NCBI RefSeq assembly: GCF_014192275.1
Contig: NZ_JACHXR010000001.1
Span: forward strand, 496,001 to 560,000
Source of the DNA: Halomonas stenophila
GTDB lineage: Bacteria > Pseudomonadota > Gammaproteobacteria > Pseudomonadales > Halomonadaceae
Length of the DNA stretch: 64,000 nt
Direction: 5' to 3'
Position numbers and translations under genes: made by a program. The notes under the pieces are model-generated. The model was given only the letters and a program-made list of their open reading frames with translations. It had not been told where the DNA came from and ran no database searches. Within the stretch, counting starts at the first letter, position 1. Each line of letters starts with the position of its first letter. Shown piece by piece: positions 8,917-18,862 of the stretch.

Positions 8917-9303
8917 ATGCAGTTGAAGACATTGGGAATCAGTATCACCCTCGCGCTCGCGGGGCTTGGCGCCAATGCCGTCATGGCCGACAGTGGCAGT
9001 GCCGGGATGCAGGCAGAGGCCGGCGCCTCCGTCCAGGCGGGGGCGGCCGGGCAGAGCGCCGAGGCGGACCTCGGCGCCGAGGCCCAGGGCAACGCCGACT
9101 CGGGCATGGGCGCCCAGGCCGGTGAGCGTGCCGCAGGCTCCATGGAGCAGGCCACCGGGACCGCCGGCGAGGCCCTGGAATCGGCCACCGGCACGGCCGA
9201 GCGGTCACTCGACTCGGCCACCGGCACCGCCGAGGCGGCGGGATCCACCGCCGCAGAGGCCGATCTCTCCGGCTCCGCCGAGGGCGAGGCCAGCCTCGAC
9301 TGA
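8917..9303 (+). CDS. Small secreted Ala/Glu/Ser-rich acidic protein
   Basis: This 128-residue product begins with a clear signal peptide (MQLKTLGISITLALAGLGANAVMA) cleaved near residue 24. The mature chain is made almost only of Ala, Gly, Glu, Ser, Thr and Asp, with recurring pieces of the type ESATGTAERSLDSATGTAEAA. It has a strong negative charge and no Cys or aromatic residues, which suggests a soluble, perhaps disordered periplasmic or exported protein. The start at 8917 is set by a GGAGGT site six bases upstream. No family is recognised. Acidic periplasmic proteins are common in halophiles. Confidence 0.72.
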   Translation: MQLKTLGISITLALAGLGANAVMADSGSAGMQAEAGASVQAGAAGQSAEADLGAEAQGNADSGMGAQAGERAAGSMEQATGTAGEALESATGTAERSLDSATGTAEAAGSTAAEADLSGSAEGEASLD

Positions 9304-9353
9304 GGTGCCGTCCTGCCGTGAGGTGATCGCCGCGGCAGGCGACAGCCCATGAA

Positions 9354-9387
9354 AAAGACGCCCGGGTCTCTCGACCCGGGCGTCTTG
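9354..9387. terminator. Bidirectional terminator between secreted-protein gene and phhC
   Basis: A 13-base stem AAGACGCCCGGGT / ACCCGGGCGTCTT encloses CTCTCG, with A-runs on the left and T-rich sequence on the right. It can end transcription from both converging genes. Confidence 0.88.
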
Positions 9388-9410
9388 TGTGAGCAGGCGG
9401 CGGGGCCGGC

Positions 9411-10598
9411 TCAGTTGACCGCGGCGATGGCCTTGGCCAGGTAGGGCAGGTTCTCGTCGGAGAAGCCGGCCACGTTGGCGCGGCCGGAGCGCACCATGTA
9501 GATGCCGTACTCGTCACGCAGGCGGTCCACCTGCTCCGGCGTCAGGCCGGTATAGGAGAACATGCCGCGCTGTTCGGCGACGCAGGCGTATTTCTCGTCG
9601 AGCCCGTAGGGCTGGAGGGCCTCGACGAACTGGCGCCGCAGCCCGTTGATGCGATCACGCATCTCGGTGAGTTCCTCGCGCCAGATGGCGGCGAGCTCGG
9701 CGGAGTTCATGATCTCGGAGACGATGGAACCGCCATGGGCGGGCGGGTTGGAGTAGTTCTCCCGGGCCACGATGGCGACCTGGGAGCGCACGTTCTCCAT
9801 CTGCTCGGCGGTCTTCGCCACCATGATCAAACAACCGGTCCGCTCGCAGTAGATGCCGAAGTTCTTGGAGCAGGAGCTGGTGACGATCATCTCGTCGAGG
9901 TTCTCGGCGAGCAGGCGCACGCCGTAGGCGTCCTCGTCGAGGCCCTCGCCGAAGCCCTGGTAGGCGAAGTCGACCAGCGGCAGCAGGCCACGCGCCTTGA
10001 CCACCTCGAGGACCTGGTGCCACTGGTCCCGTGACAGGTCGAAGCCGGTCGGGTTGTGGCAGCAGGCGTGCAGCAGCACCACATCCCCTTCGGGAATCTG
10101 CTTCAGGGCCGCGAGCATGCCGTCGAAATCGAGGCGGTTCTCGGCATCCACGTAGGGGTACTTGCGCAGCGTGAGGCCCGCCGCCGGGAAGATGCCCAGG
10201 TGGTTCGGCCAGGTCGGGTCGCTGACCCAGACGTCCTTGCCGGGCAGCTGGGTGGCGATGAAGTCCGCGGCCAGGCGCAGGGCACCGGTGCCGCCCGGTG
10301 ACTGGGTGGCGCTGGCGCGACCGGCCTCGAGGACCGGCGACGACGCGCCCAGCACCAGCGGCAGGATGGCCTGGCCATAGCGCGGGTCGCCGTGAGAGCC
10401 GATGTAGGTCTTGGTGGTCTCGTTCTTGAGCAGCAGGGCCTCGGCTTCCTTGACCGCGCGCATCACCGGGGTGTTGCCCTGGGCGTCACGGTAGACGCCG
10501 ACGCCGAGATCGACCTTCTGGGGGTTGGTGTCCTTCTTGAAGGCCTCGATGAGCCCGAGGATGGCGTCCCCGGGAACCCGCTCAATTTGCTCGAACAT
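9411..10598 (-). CDS. phhC: Aromatic amino acid aminotransferase
   Basis: This 395-residue class I PLP aminotransferase resembles TyrB/AspC. It converts tyrosine or phenylalanine plus 2-oxoglutarate to the aryl-pyruvate and glutamate. Visible hallmarks are the N-terminus MFEQIERVPGDAILGL, the region HACCHNPTGFD, the PLP lysine in TSSCSKNFGIYCERTG and the C-terminal MVRSGRANVAGF, whose Arg binds the substrate carboxylate. It lies at the end of the phhA-phhB-phhC run, one base after phhB, matching the Pseudomonas phh operon. An aspartate aminotransferase role cannot be excluded from sequence, but the context favours aromatic substrates. Confidence 0.9.
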   Translation of the reverse strand: MFEQIERVPGDAILGLIEAFKKDTNPQKVDLGVGVYRDAQGNTPVMRAVKEAEALLLKNETTKTYIGSHGDPRYGQAILPLVLGASSPVLEAGRASATQSPGGTGALRLAADFIATQLPGKDVWVSDPTWPNHLGIFPAAGLTLRKYPYVDAENRLDFDGMLAALKQIPEGDVVLLHACCHNPTGFDLSRDQWHQVLEVVKARGLLPLVDFAYQGFGEGLDEDAYGVRLLAENLDEMIVTSSCSKNFGIYCERTGCLIMVAKTAEQMENVRSQVAIVARENYSNPPAHGGSIVSEIMNSAELAAIWREELTEMRDRINGLRRQFVEALQPYGLDEKYACVAEQRGMFSYTGLTPEQVDRLRDEYGIYMVRSGRANVAGFSDENLPYLAKAIAAVN

Positions 10599-10937
10599 TT
10601 ACTTCGCTACCTCGTCGGTTCTGGCGGCTAGGATGAAATCGTTCTTGTGCAGGCCCTTCATCTCGTGGGACCACCAGGTCACGGTGACCTTGCCCCATTC
10701 GGTGAGCAGGGCAGGATGGTGACCCGCGTCCTCGGCGATCTCGCCGACGCGGTTGGTGAACTCGAGGGCCTGACGGAAATTGCGGAACGTGAAGCTCCGC
10801 TCCAGCTGCATGATGCCATCGCGCTCGACGATCTGCCACTCGGGGATGTCGCGGCGGAACTGCTCGATCTCGCTCTCGGTGACGTGGGGGGCATCCCAGC
10901 TGCAGGCTTCGCACTGCTGTTCGGAAAGCTCGCTCAT
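10599..10937 (-). CDS. phhB: 4a-hydroxytetrahydrobiopterin dehydratase
   Basis: This 112-residue pterin-4a-carbinolamine dehydratase recycles the oxidised pterin cofactor made by phenylalanine hydroxylase. The signature [19 protein letters not shown] holds the paired histidines of the active site. It is preceded by an AGGAGTC site and sits directly ahead of phhC. It is separated from phhA by 215 bases that include a MITE-like repeat, which is wider than usual for this operon. Confidence 0.94.
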   Translation of the reverse strand: MSELSEQQCEACSWDAPHVTESEIEQFRRDIPEWQIVERDGIMQLERSFTFRNFRQALEFTNRVGEIAEDAGHHPALLTEWGKVTVTWWSHEMKGLHKNDFILAARTDEVAK

Positions 10938-10972
10938 GATGACTCCTGGTTATCGTTGGTCGTCGGGTGAAG

Positions 10973-11138
10973 CAGGGCTATCGCAGTTAGCGTTATCGCT
11001 CGGGGCTGATTCGTCGACAGGTCTGCGAGGGGGCGCTGTGAACCCCTCCCTGGGCGCTACCGACGCCATCCATGGCGTAGGACCCCCTCTTCGACCTGTC
11101 CCCGGCGCCCCTCGCCAGATCCAACTGCGATAGCCCTG
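10973..11138. repeat. MITE-like element, copy A (phhA-phhB gap)
   Basis: A 166-base non-coding element is bounded by terminal inverted repeats CAGGGCTATCGCAGTT on the left and its reverse complement AACTGCGATAGCCCTG on the right. Internally it carries GACAGGTC/GACCTGTC pairs. Related sequence occurs at 41559-41647 and 60258-60378. It encodes no protein, so it would depend on a transposase elsewhere if mobile; that is inference. Confidence 0.8.
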
Positions 11139-11152
11139 GGGGGTGAAGGGGG

Positions 11153-11971
11153 TCAGGCGGTGGCCTCGGCCGGCTTCGGCTTGGGCGGGAAGCGCGGTTC
11201 GAAGAGCCCCAGTGCCTTGGCCTTCTCCACCAGGCCCATGATGTCGCGACCCGCCAGCTCGTGCAGGGTCTCCAGGCCATCCAGAACATAGTAGAGGGGC
11301 TGGAGGATATCGATGCGATAGGGCGTGCGCAGGGCATCGATGGGGTCGAAGGGCGCATGCACCGGCACCTCGGACAGGGCGTGCAGGGTCTCCTTCGGCG
11401 AGGAGATGATGCCGCCGCCATAGATGCGCCGCCCCGCCGGCGTGTCCACCAGGCCGAATTCCACGGTCATCCAGTAGAGCCGCGCCAGGTAGACGCGATC
11501 CTTCGGCGAGGCAGACAGCCCCAGGCGACCGTAGGTGGCGGTGAACTCGGCGAAGGCCGGGTTGGTGAGCATCGGGCAATGGCCGAAGATCTCGTGGAAG
11601 ATGTCCGGCTCCTGCAGGTAGTCCAGCTCCTCCGGCGTGCGGATGAAGGTGGCCACCGGAAAGCGGCGATTGGCCAGCAGCTCGAAGAAGGTGTCGAAGG
11701 GGATCAGCGCCGGCACCTGGGCGGTCTCCCAGCCGGTGGCGACCCTGAGCACCTCGTCGACGTCGCCGAGCTGGGGGATGTGGTCCACCGGCAGCGCCAG
11801 GCGCTCCATGCCGTCCAGGTACTCCTGGCAGACGCGTCCGGGGAGCAGCTCGACCTGGCGCTCCATCAACGTCTGCCAGGTGGCATTCTCCTGGTCGGTC
11901 CAGGCGATATGGCCGTTGGCATCCGGCATCCTGGCCTGGTAGGCGGTCTTCTTGCCTGTCTGTGCCTTCAT
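11153..11971 (-). CDS. phhA: Phenylalanine 4-monooxygenase
   Basis: This 272-residue single-domain bacterial phenylalanine hydroxylase converts phenylalanine to tyrosine with O2, tetrahydropterin and Fe(II). The metal ligands are the two histidines of IFHEIFGHCPML and the glutamate of YWMTVEFGLV. Length fits bacterial PhhA (about 260-290), with no regulatory ACT domain. It starts at ATG 11971 with a GGGAGA site upstream and is transcribed away from the TyrR/PhhR-type regulator. The 288-base shared region holds two palindromes that may be its operators. Confidence 0.95.
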   Translation of the reverse strand: MKAQTGKKTAYQARMPDANGHIAWTDQENATWQTLMERQVELLPGRVCQEYLDGMERLALPVDHIPQLGDVDEVLRVATGWETAQVPALIPFDTFFELLANRRFPVATFIRTPEELDYLQEPDIFHEIFGHCPMLTNPAFAEFTATYGRLGLSASPKDRVYLARLYWMTVEFGLVDTPAGRRIYGGGIISSPKETLHALSEVPVHAPFDPIDALRTPYRIDILQPLYYVLDGLETLHELAGRDIMGLVEKAKALGLFEPRFPPKPKPAEATA

Positions 11972-12094
11972 GTTGTCTCCCGTGGCGTTGCTTGGGGTTG
12001 TCGTGGCCTCAAGGGAATACCCGGAGTCTAGGCTCGGCGGCGAGGCGAGGGGACGCCCGGGCCGAGGGGCAGGCCGCAGGGAAGGGGGGTGTGT

Positions 12095-12112
12095 CGTAAC
12101 GAAATCTTGACG
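12095..12112. promoter_or_regulatory. Candidate TyrR/PhhR-type operator, phhA side
   Basis: CGTAACGAAATCTTGACG is an 18-base imperfect palindrome with the spacing of TyrR boxes (TGTAAA-N6-TTTACA). It lies about 125 bases upstream of phhA and is similar to the second box at 12178. Confidence 0.5.
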
Positions 12113-12177
12113 GTCGAGGCCTTCCCCTCCCTGAGCGCATGCCAGGACAGGAGTCTCGGCCGTTGTCGGGCGTCTCG

Positions 12178-12195
12178 TGTCACGTTATCTTGACA
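12178..12195. promoter_or_regulatory. Candidate TyrR/PhhR-type operator, regulator side
   Basis: TGTCACGTTATCTTGACA has near-perfect 6-base arms around six bases, the 18-base layout of TyrR/PhhR boxes. It lies 65 bases before the regulator start and 83 bases from the other box, about eight helical turns, which would suit cooperative binding or looping. Confidence 0.55.
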
Positions 12196-12259
12196 GTAGA
12201 GTCACGCCCGGCTGACGGCCTTTTGATCCCCCGACCACTTTTATTTCTTCGAGTGCCCC

Positions 12260-13828
12260 ATGCGCCTGAGATTCCATTGCCAGAACCGGATCGGCATCCT
12301 TCGCGACATCGTCGCCCACTTCGCCGATTACGGCCTCAACGTGGCCCACGGCGAGGTCGGGGGCGAACACGGCAATGCCATCTACCTGCATGTGCCCAAC
12401 CTGCTCAATGCCCAACTGGCCACCCTCAAGCCCGAGCTCGAGCGGGTGCCCGGGGTGTTCGGCGTGCGCCGGGTCAGCCTGATGCCCAGCGAGCGACGCC
12501 ACCTGGAGCTCGATGCCCTGCTCTCGTCGCTCTCCGACCCGGTGATGTCGATCGACATGGAGGGCCACCTGGTGGCCGCCAATCGGGCCGCCGGCCAGCT
12601 GCTGGGGGTCCGGGTCGACGAGGTGCCGGGCCTGTCCCTGGACCGCTACTTGCCCGACCTCGACCTGCCGGCGCTGATCCGCCGCAACAACGCCCGGGTC
12701 AATGGCCTGAGGGTCAAGCTGCGTGACACCGTCTTCCTGGCCGACATCGCGCCCCTGCATCTCGAGAACCTCGAGGACGTCGCCTCCCTGGCCGGGGCCG
12801 TGGTCACCCTGCACCGGGCCGATCGCATCGGCGAGCGCATCTATCAGGTGCAGCGCCAGGAGCTGCGCGGCTTCGAGTCGCTGTTCCAGTCCAGCCCGCG
12901 CCTCGCCGCGCTGATCCGCGAGGCCCGGCGCATGGCGCCGCTGGATGCCCCGCTGCTGATCCAGGGCGAGACCGGCACCGGCAAGGAGCTGCTGGCCCGG
13001 GCCTGCCACCTGGCCAGTCCCCGCGGCCAGGCGCCCTTCATGGCGCTGAACTGTGCCGGCCTGCCGGAGTCGATGGCCGAGACCGAGCTGTTCGGCTATG
13101 CCCCCGGGGCCTTCGAGGGCGCCCGCCCCGAGGGCAAGCTGGGGCTCCTCGAGCTCACCGCCGGCGGCACCATCTTCCTCGACGAGGTGGGCGAGACCAG
13201 CCCGCGCATGCAGGTCAAGCTGCTGCGCTTCCTCCAGGACGGCGGCTTCCGCCGGGTCGGCAGCGACGAGGAGACCTACCTGGACGTGCGGGTGATCTGC
13301 GCCACCCAGCAGGACCTGCCGACGCTGTGCGCGGAGGGCCGCTTCCGCCATGATCTCTACCACCGGCTCAACGTCCTGACCCTGGCGGTGCCGCCCCTGC
13401 GCGACTGCCTGGACGGCATCGAGGAACTCGCGGCGCACTTCATCGACCGCGCCGCCCGGCAGATCGGCTGCCCGCTGCCCACCCTGTCGCCGGCCGCCGT
13501 GGCGCGGCTCACCGGCTACCACTGGCCGGGCAACGTGCGCCAGCTCGAGAACGTGCTCTTCCAGGCGGTCTCGCTGTGCGAGGGCGGGACCATCGAGCCA
13601 GCCCACCTGCGCCTGCCCGACGTGGGCCAGGCGCCGGGACTGGCCGGCATCGACCTGGACGGCTCGCTGGCCGACATCCTCGGCGAGGTGGAGCGCCGGG
13701 TCCTGGCGACCCTCTATCCCCAGCACCCCTCCAGCCGCCAGCTCGCCAAACGGCTGGGGGTCTCCCACACCACCATCGCCACCAAGCTCAAGCGCCACGG
13801 CATCGGCACGGAGGAGGCGCCGCGCTGA
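12260..13828 (+). CDS. phhR: TyrR/PhhR-type aromatic amino acid regulator
   Basis: The protein has 522 residues with an N-terminal ACT domain (about 2-75, RLRFHCQNRIGILRDI), a PAS domain (about 78-190), a sigma-54-type AAA+ domain (about 205-440) and a C-terminal helix-turn-helix (SRQLAKRLGVSHTTIATKLK). Walker A is GETGTGKE at 236-243 and Walker B is GGTIFLDEVGE. The loop that contacts sigma-54 reads GAFEGA rather than GAFTGA, so it may act on sigma-70 promoters as TyrR does. It is divergent from phhABC, and I infer that it senses Phe/Tyr and activates phhA and perhaps hppD. Confidence 0.92.
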   Translation: MRLRFHCQNRIGILRDIVAHFADYGLNVAHGEVGGEHGNAIYLHVPNLLNAQLATLKPELERVPGVFGVRRVSLMPSERRHLELDALLSSLSDPVMSIDMEGHLVAANRAAGQLLGVRVDEVPGLSLDRYLPDLDLPALIRRNNARVNGLRVKLRDTVFLADIAPLHLENLEDVASLAGAVVTLHRADRIGERIYQVQRQELRGFESLFQSSPRLAALIREARRMAPLDAPLLIQGETGTGKELLARACHLASPRGQAPFMALNCAGLPESMAETELFGYAPGAFEGARPEGKLGLLELTAGGTIFLDEVGETSPRMQVKLLRFLQDGGFRRVGSDEETYLDVRVICATQQDLPTLCAEGRFRHDLYHRLNVLTLAVPPLRDCLDGIEELAAHFIDRAARQIGCPLPTLSPAAVARLTGYHWPGNVRQLENVLFQAVSLCEGGTIEPAHLRLPDVGQAPGLAGIDLDGSLADILGEVERRVLATLYPQHPSSRQLAKRLGVSHTTIATKLKRHGIGTEEAPR

Positions 13829-13924
13829 GCGTGCCTCGTCTCTCGGCCCGCGTACGCCGGGACTACACTCCAGTCAGGTGAGCGTGACACAAGAGGTGGC
13901 GGGTGCGTCCGGAGGAGGTCCTTC

Positions 13925-14623
13925 ATGAACAAGGTCTGTGCCATCGTCGGTGTCGGTCCAGGCAATGGCCTGGCGCTGGTTCGGCGTTTCGCGAGGGAAG
14001 GCTACCGCGTCGCCATGCTGTCGCGGGATATCGACAGGCTGACGGGCTGGGAGCAGGAGATTCCCGGGAGTCATGCCTATCGCTTTGATGCCACCGAGGG
14101 GGAACGGGCCCACGCGGTCTTCAAGCAGGTTCGCGAGGAACTCGGGGCGGTCTCGGTGTTGCTCTTCAATGCCGGCGGCGGGATCTTCAAGAGCGCCGAG
14201 CAGGTGACGCTGCAGGAATTCGAGGACAGCTGGCGGATCAATTGCTACGGCCTGCTGGCCACCGTCCAGGCCGCCCTGGGACAACTTCGCGAACATGACC
14301 AGGCCTGCCTCGTCATCACCGGGGCCTCGGCGGCCCTGCGTGGCCGAGCCGCCACCGCCCCCTTCGCCTCCGCCAAGGCGGGGCAGCGCAGCCTCGCCCA
14401 GTCCCTCGCTCGCCAACTCGGCCCCGAGAACATTCATGTCGCCTATGTGGTCATCGACGGGGTGGTGGACCTGCCGCGCACCCGGGAGGCGATGCCTGAC
14501 AAGCCGGATGATTTTTTCCTCAGCCCCGACGCGGTGGCAGACAGTGTCTGGTTCCTCACTCGCCAGGCGCGCTCGGCCTGGACCTTCGAACTCGACCTGA
14601 GGCCGTTCGGGGAGACGTGGTGA
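13925..14623 (+). CDS. Short-chain dehydrogenase-like protein lacking the catalytic Tyr
   Basis: The 232-residue product has a Rossmann fold of the SDR family. The cofactor loop is GVGPGNG (9-15) and the N-A-G motif is at 82-84. The expected Ser is present (S135 in ITGASAALRG) and K151 is in place, but the catalytic Tyr is replaced by Phe (F147 in PFASAKAGQ). It may therefore be an SDR with altered chemistry or a binding protein. GGAGGTCC precedes the ATG. It stands between the regulator and a membrane protein gene, with no clear pathway context. Confidence 0.82.
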   Translation: MNKVCAIVGVGPGNGLALVRRFAREGYRVAMLSRDIDRLTGWEQEIPGSHAYRFDATEGERAHAVFKQVREELGAVSVLLFNAGGGIFKSAEQVTLQEFEDSWRINCYGLLATVQAALGQLREHDQACLVITGASAALRGRAATAPFASAKAGQRSLAQSLARQLGPENIHVAYVVIDGVVDLPRTREAMPDKPDDFFLSPDAVADSVWFLTRQARSAWTFELDLRPFGETW

Positions 14624-14692
14624 CGTAGTGGCGTCGGGTCGTCGCGGCGGAAGGGCGGGGACAGGATATCGCGTCGATCAACGGAGGGACAC

Positions 14693-15298
14693 ATGCCACC
14701 GCCAGGCCTGCCGCTATGGCTCAAGCTCACCTTCACGCTCTGGGTGGTCATCTGGGCGACGACCTACGCCCGGGTGCTGGGCTGGCAGAACTTCCTGTGG
14801 CTGTGCGACCTGGCGAGCTTCCTGATCCTGGTCGCCCTCTGGACCGAGAGCCGTCTGCTGATCTCCGCCCAGTGGCTGGCGGTGGCGTTGGTGGGCGTGC
14901 TGTGGGCAGTGGACGTGGCGGTGGCGTTCGCCACCGGGGTGCACCCCATCGGCGGGACCGAGTACATGTTCAATGACGCCCGCCCCCTGGCCTTTCGGCT
15001 GCTCTCGCTGTTCCATCTGGTTCTGCCGCTGGTGGCGGGCTACGGCGTGTGGCGGCTGGGCTACGACCGCCGCGGCCTGGGGTGGCAGGTCGCCCTGACC
15101 TGGCTGGTGATTCCGCTGAGCTACGTCGTCACCGACGCCGAGCGCAACATCAACTGGGTGCAGGGCCCCTTCGGTCAGCCACAGACGACCCTCGATCCGC
15201 TGGTGTATCTCGTCGGCCTGATGCTGGCCTGGCCCCTGGTGGTCTATCTGCCGGTGCACCTGGCGACCCTGGCCCTGCGTCGCCGCCGCCGTCCTTGA
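14693..15298 (+). CDS. Conserved-type hypothetical membrane protein
   Basis: The 201-residue product is very hydrophobic with about six membrane helices and a basic C-terminal end (RRRRRP). Polar residues that might matter are GTEYMFND near the middle, DAERNINWVQGPFG in a loop and FRLLSLFHLVLP. I do not recognise the family. The start follows an ACGGAGG site. It ends four bases before the convergent recQ stop. Confidence 0.7.
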   Translation: MPPPGLPLWLKLTFTLWVVIWATTYARVLGWQNFLWLCDLASFLILVALWTESRLLISAQWLAVALVGVLWAVDVAVAFATGVHPIGGTEYMFNDARPLAFRLLSLFHLVLPLVAGYGVWRLGYDRRGLGWQVALTWLVIPLSYVVTDAERNINWVQGPFGQPQTTLDPLVYLVGLMLAWPLVVYLPVHLATLALRRRRRP

Positions 15299-15302
15299 GG
15301 CG

Positions 15303-17273
<1,971 letters not shown>

Positions 17274-17380
17274 TCCTGGGCCGTCACAAGGGGGGCCTCA
17301 GGATACACGCTCGCCGGGGCGATGACCCGCACCGCCTCCCCTTGGCATAATGAGCCGTTTACGGGCCCCAAGGATGTCAC

Positions 17381-18862
17381 ATGACCGCATGGAGCAAGCT
17401 GCTCGTCGCCACCACGCGGCTGATCGACCTGCATGACAGCCGCCACGCACCGGGCTCTCCCTTCGTGCAGGTCAGCCAGGAGCAGCGTAGTGGCCTGAGT
17501 GATGGCTACTGGCTGGATCTCGGTTGCCTGCTGCTGGAATACCTGCTCGATGTCGACTTCGCCACCAACAGCGCCTTCGTCTCCCAGGCCCGCTGCCTGG
17601 CCTGGCTGAAGAGCTACTATCCCGACCTGGTGCATGACGACCTGGCGTTCGTCATCAACCTGCTGGCCACGCCCAGCGAGCTGCACTTTCGTCAATCGTC
17701 CCCGCAACCGGACGCGCGTCAATCGTCCCCGCAACCGGACGCGCGTCAGTCGTCCTCGGCAGCCGGCACGGGCCGGGCCGAGGAGGCGACGCGGGGCGGA
17801 CGCAGCACCAAGCGCACGGCGCTGATCGAGAAGCAGGGCCAGACCGGCCAGGTGCGCCTGACGCCCAGCGGTCGCCAGGCCGTGACCCTGGCCGGCCAGG
17901 TCGAGGACCTGCTGTACTCCGAGTACGATGCGGCCAAGGTGCTGGCGGCGCTGGCGCGGGGCGACTTCGCGCGGATTCCCGATATCACCAACCAGATCCT
18001 GCTGGCGATTCGCGCCCTGACCCAGGAGCTACGCCGGGTCCGCGAGAACCCCACTCGGGAAGGCAAGCTCTCGGCGCTGCTGGACAACGAGCGGCACTAC
18101 CACAATGCCCTGTCGAGCATTCAGCAGACGCTGCTCGACGCCCGGGCCCAGCTCGGCACCCCGCGGCTGATGGAACGCTTCGCGGCCTGGCGCCAGGCCC
18201 AGGGCGAGGACTGGGACCTGCGCATGCTGTCCGGCGCCATCGGCCGGGTGCTCACCGCCATCGAGAACCTGTCGCGGCGCCTCTCGGAGCTGCTCGCCGA
18301 TATCGCCGAGGGGCGCGTCCAGTCCATGGGCGTGGTCGACTTCGCCGGCCTGGCCCGGGAGCTGTTGACCGCCGCGCCGCAGCCGGCGCTGCAGGCGGCG
18401 CTGGTCAAGCGCATGATGCCCTTTCACCAGGCGGTGGCGGTGCCGCGCCTGGCGCCGCTGCTGCCGCTGCTCGAGACGCGCCGGGCCGAGACCAGCCATG
18501 CCGCCCTGGTGTTCGACGAGACCGACGACGCCCGCCCGCAGGACCCGCTGCTGGCGCGCTTCCTCGAGGCCCGGGGGCCGGCGCTGCGCCGACGGGTGGC
18601 GCGGGAGCCGCTGTCGCTGCCCGAGGCGCTGGCCGAGGGCTGGCACCGCTTCGAGGAGGCCGACTGCCTGCCCCAGCTGCTCAACGTCTTCGTCGATACC
18701 CAGCAGCTCGACGACGCCCTGGCAGTGGGCATCGAGGCCCGGCCCTTCCGGCTGGAGCTGCCCGACGGCCGACGCATCGAGGGCCACGTGACGCCCAGCC
18801 TGAGACTCGCCGCCGCGGCCGACGGGCCGCCTCTTGCCACGGAACAGGACGCTCCGCGATGA
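17381..18862 (+). CDS. Wadjet/Mks kleisin-like subunit (JetA/MksF-like)
   Basis: The product has 493 residues and begins a four-gene SMC operon. It is mostly helical, with a winged-helix-like segment (TGQVRLTPSGRQAVTLAGQVE) in the first half and a helical middle, as expected for a kleisin of the MukF/MksF/JetA kind that bridges the SMC heads. Residues 104-121 contain a perfect two-copy repeat of RQSSPQPDA plus a partial third, which forms a linker. The stop overlaps the next start (ATGA). The assignment rests on position, size and fold impression together with unmistakable SMC and Toprim partners; the sequence family itself was not searched. Confidence 0.72.
   Translation: MTAWSKLLVATTRLIDLHDSRHAPGSPFVQVSQEQRSGLSDGYWLDLGCLLLEYLLDVDFATNSAFVSQARCLAWLKSYYPDLVHDDLAFVINLLATPSELHFRQSSPQPDARQSSPQPDARQSSSAAGTGRAEEATRGGRSTKRTALIEKQGQTGQVRLTPSGRQAVTLAGQVEDLLYSEYDAAKVLAALARGDFARIPDITNQILLAIRALTQELRRVRENPTREGKLSALLDNERHYHNALSSIQQTLLDARAQLGTPRLMERFAAWRQAQGEDWDLRMLSGAIGRVLTAIENLSRRLSELLADIAEGRVQSMGVVDFAGLARELLTAAPQPALQAALVKRMMPFHQAVAVPRLAPLLPLLETRRAETSHAALVFDETDDARPQDPLLARFLEARGPALRRRVAREPLSLPEALAEGWHRFEEADCLPQLLNVFVDTQQLDDALAVGIEARPFRLELPDGRRIEGHVTPSLRLAAAADGPPLATEQDAPR
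17690..17758 (+). repeat. 27-base tandem repeat inside the kleisin gene
   Basis: Two identical 27-base units (17690-17716 and 17717-17743) and a partial, slightly changed third (17744-17758) keep the reading frame and encode RQSSPQPDA repeats. The number of copies could vary between strains. Confidence 0.9.

Noticed and set aside
11140-11579. Minus-strand frame overlapping phhA 3' end and repeat copy A
   Set aside because: It is an out-of-frame shadow of phhA that runs into non-coding repeat sequence.
11972-12094. Sigma-54 promoter for phhA
   Set aside because: I looked for a reverse-oriented TGGCACG-N4-TTGCW and found none, so sigma-70 control seems more likely.
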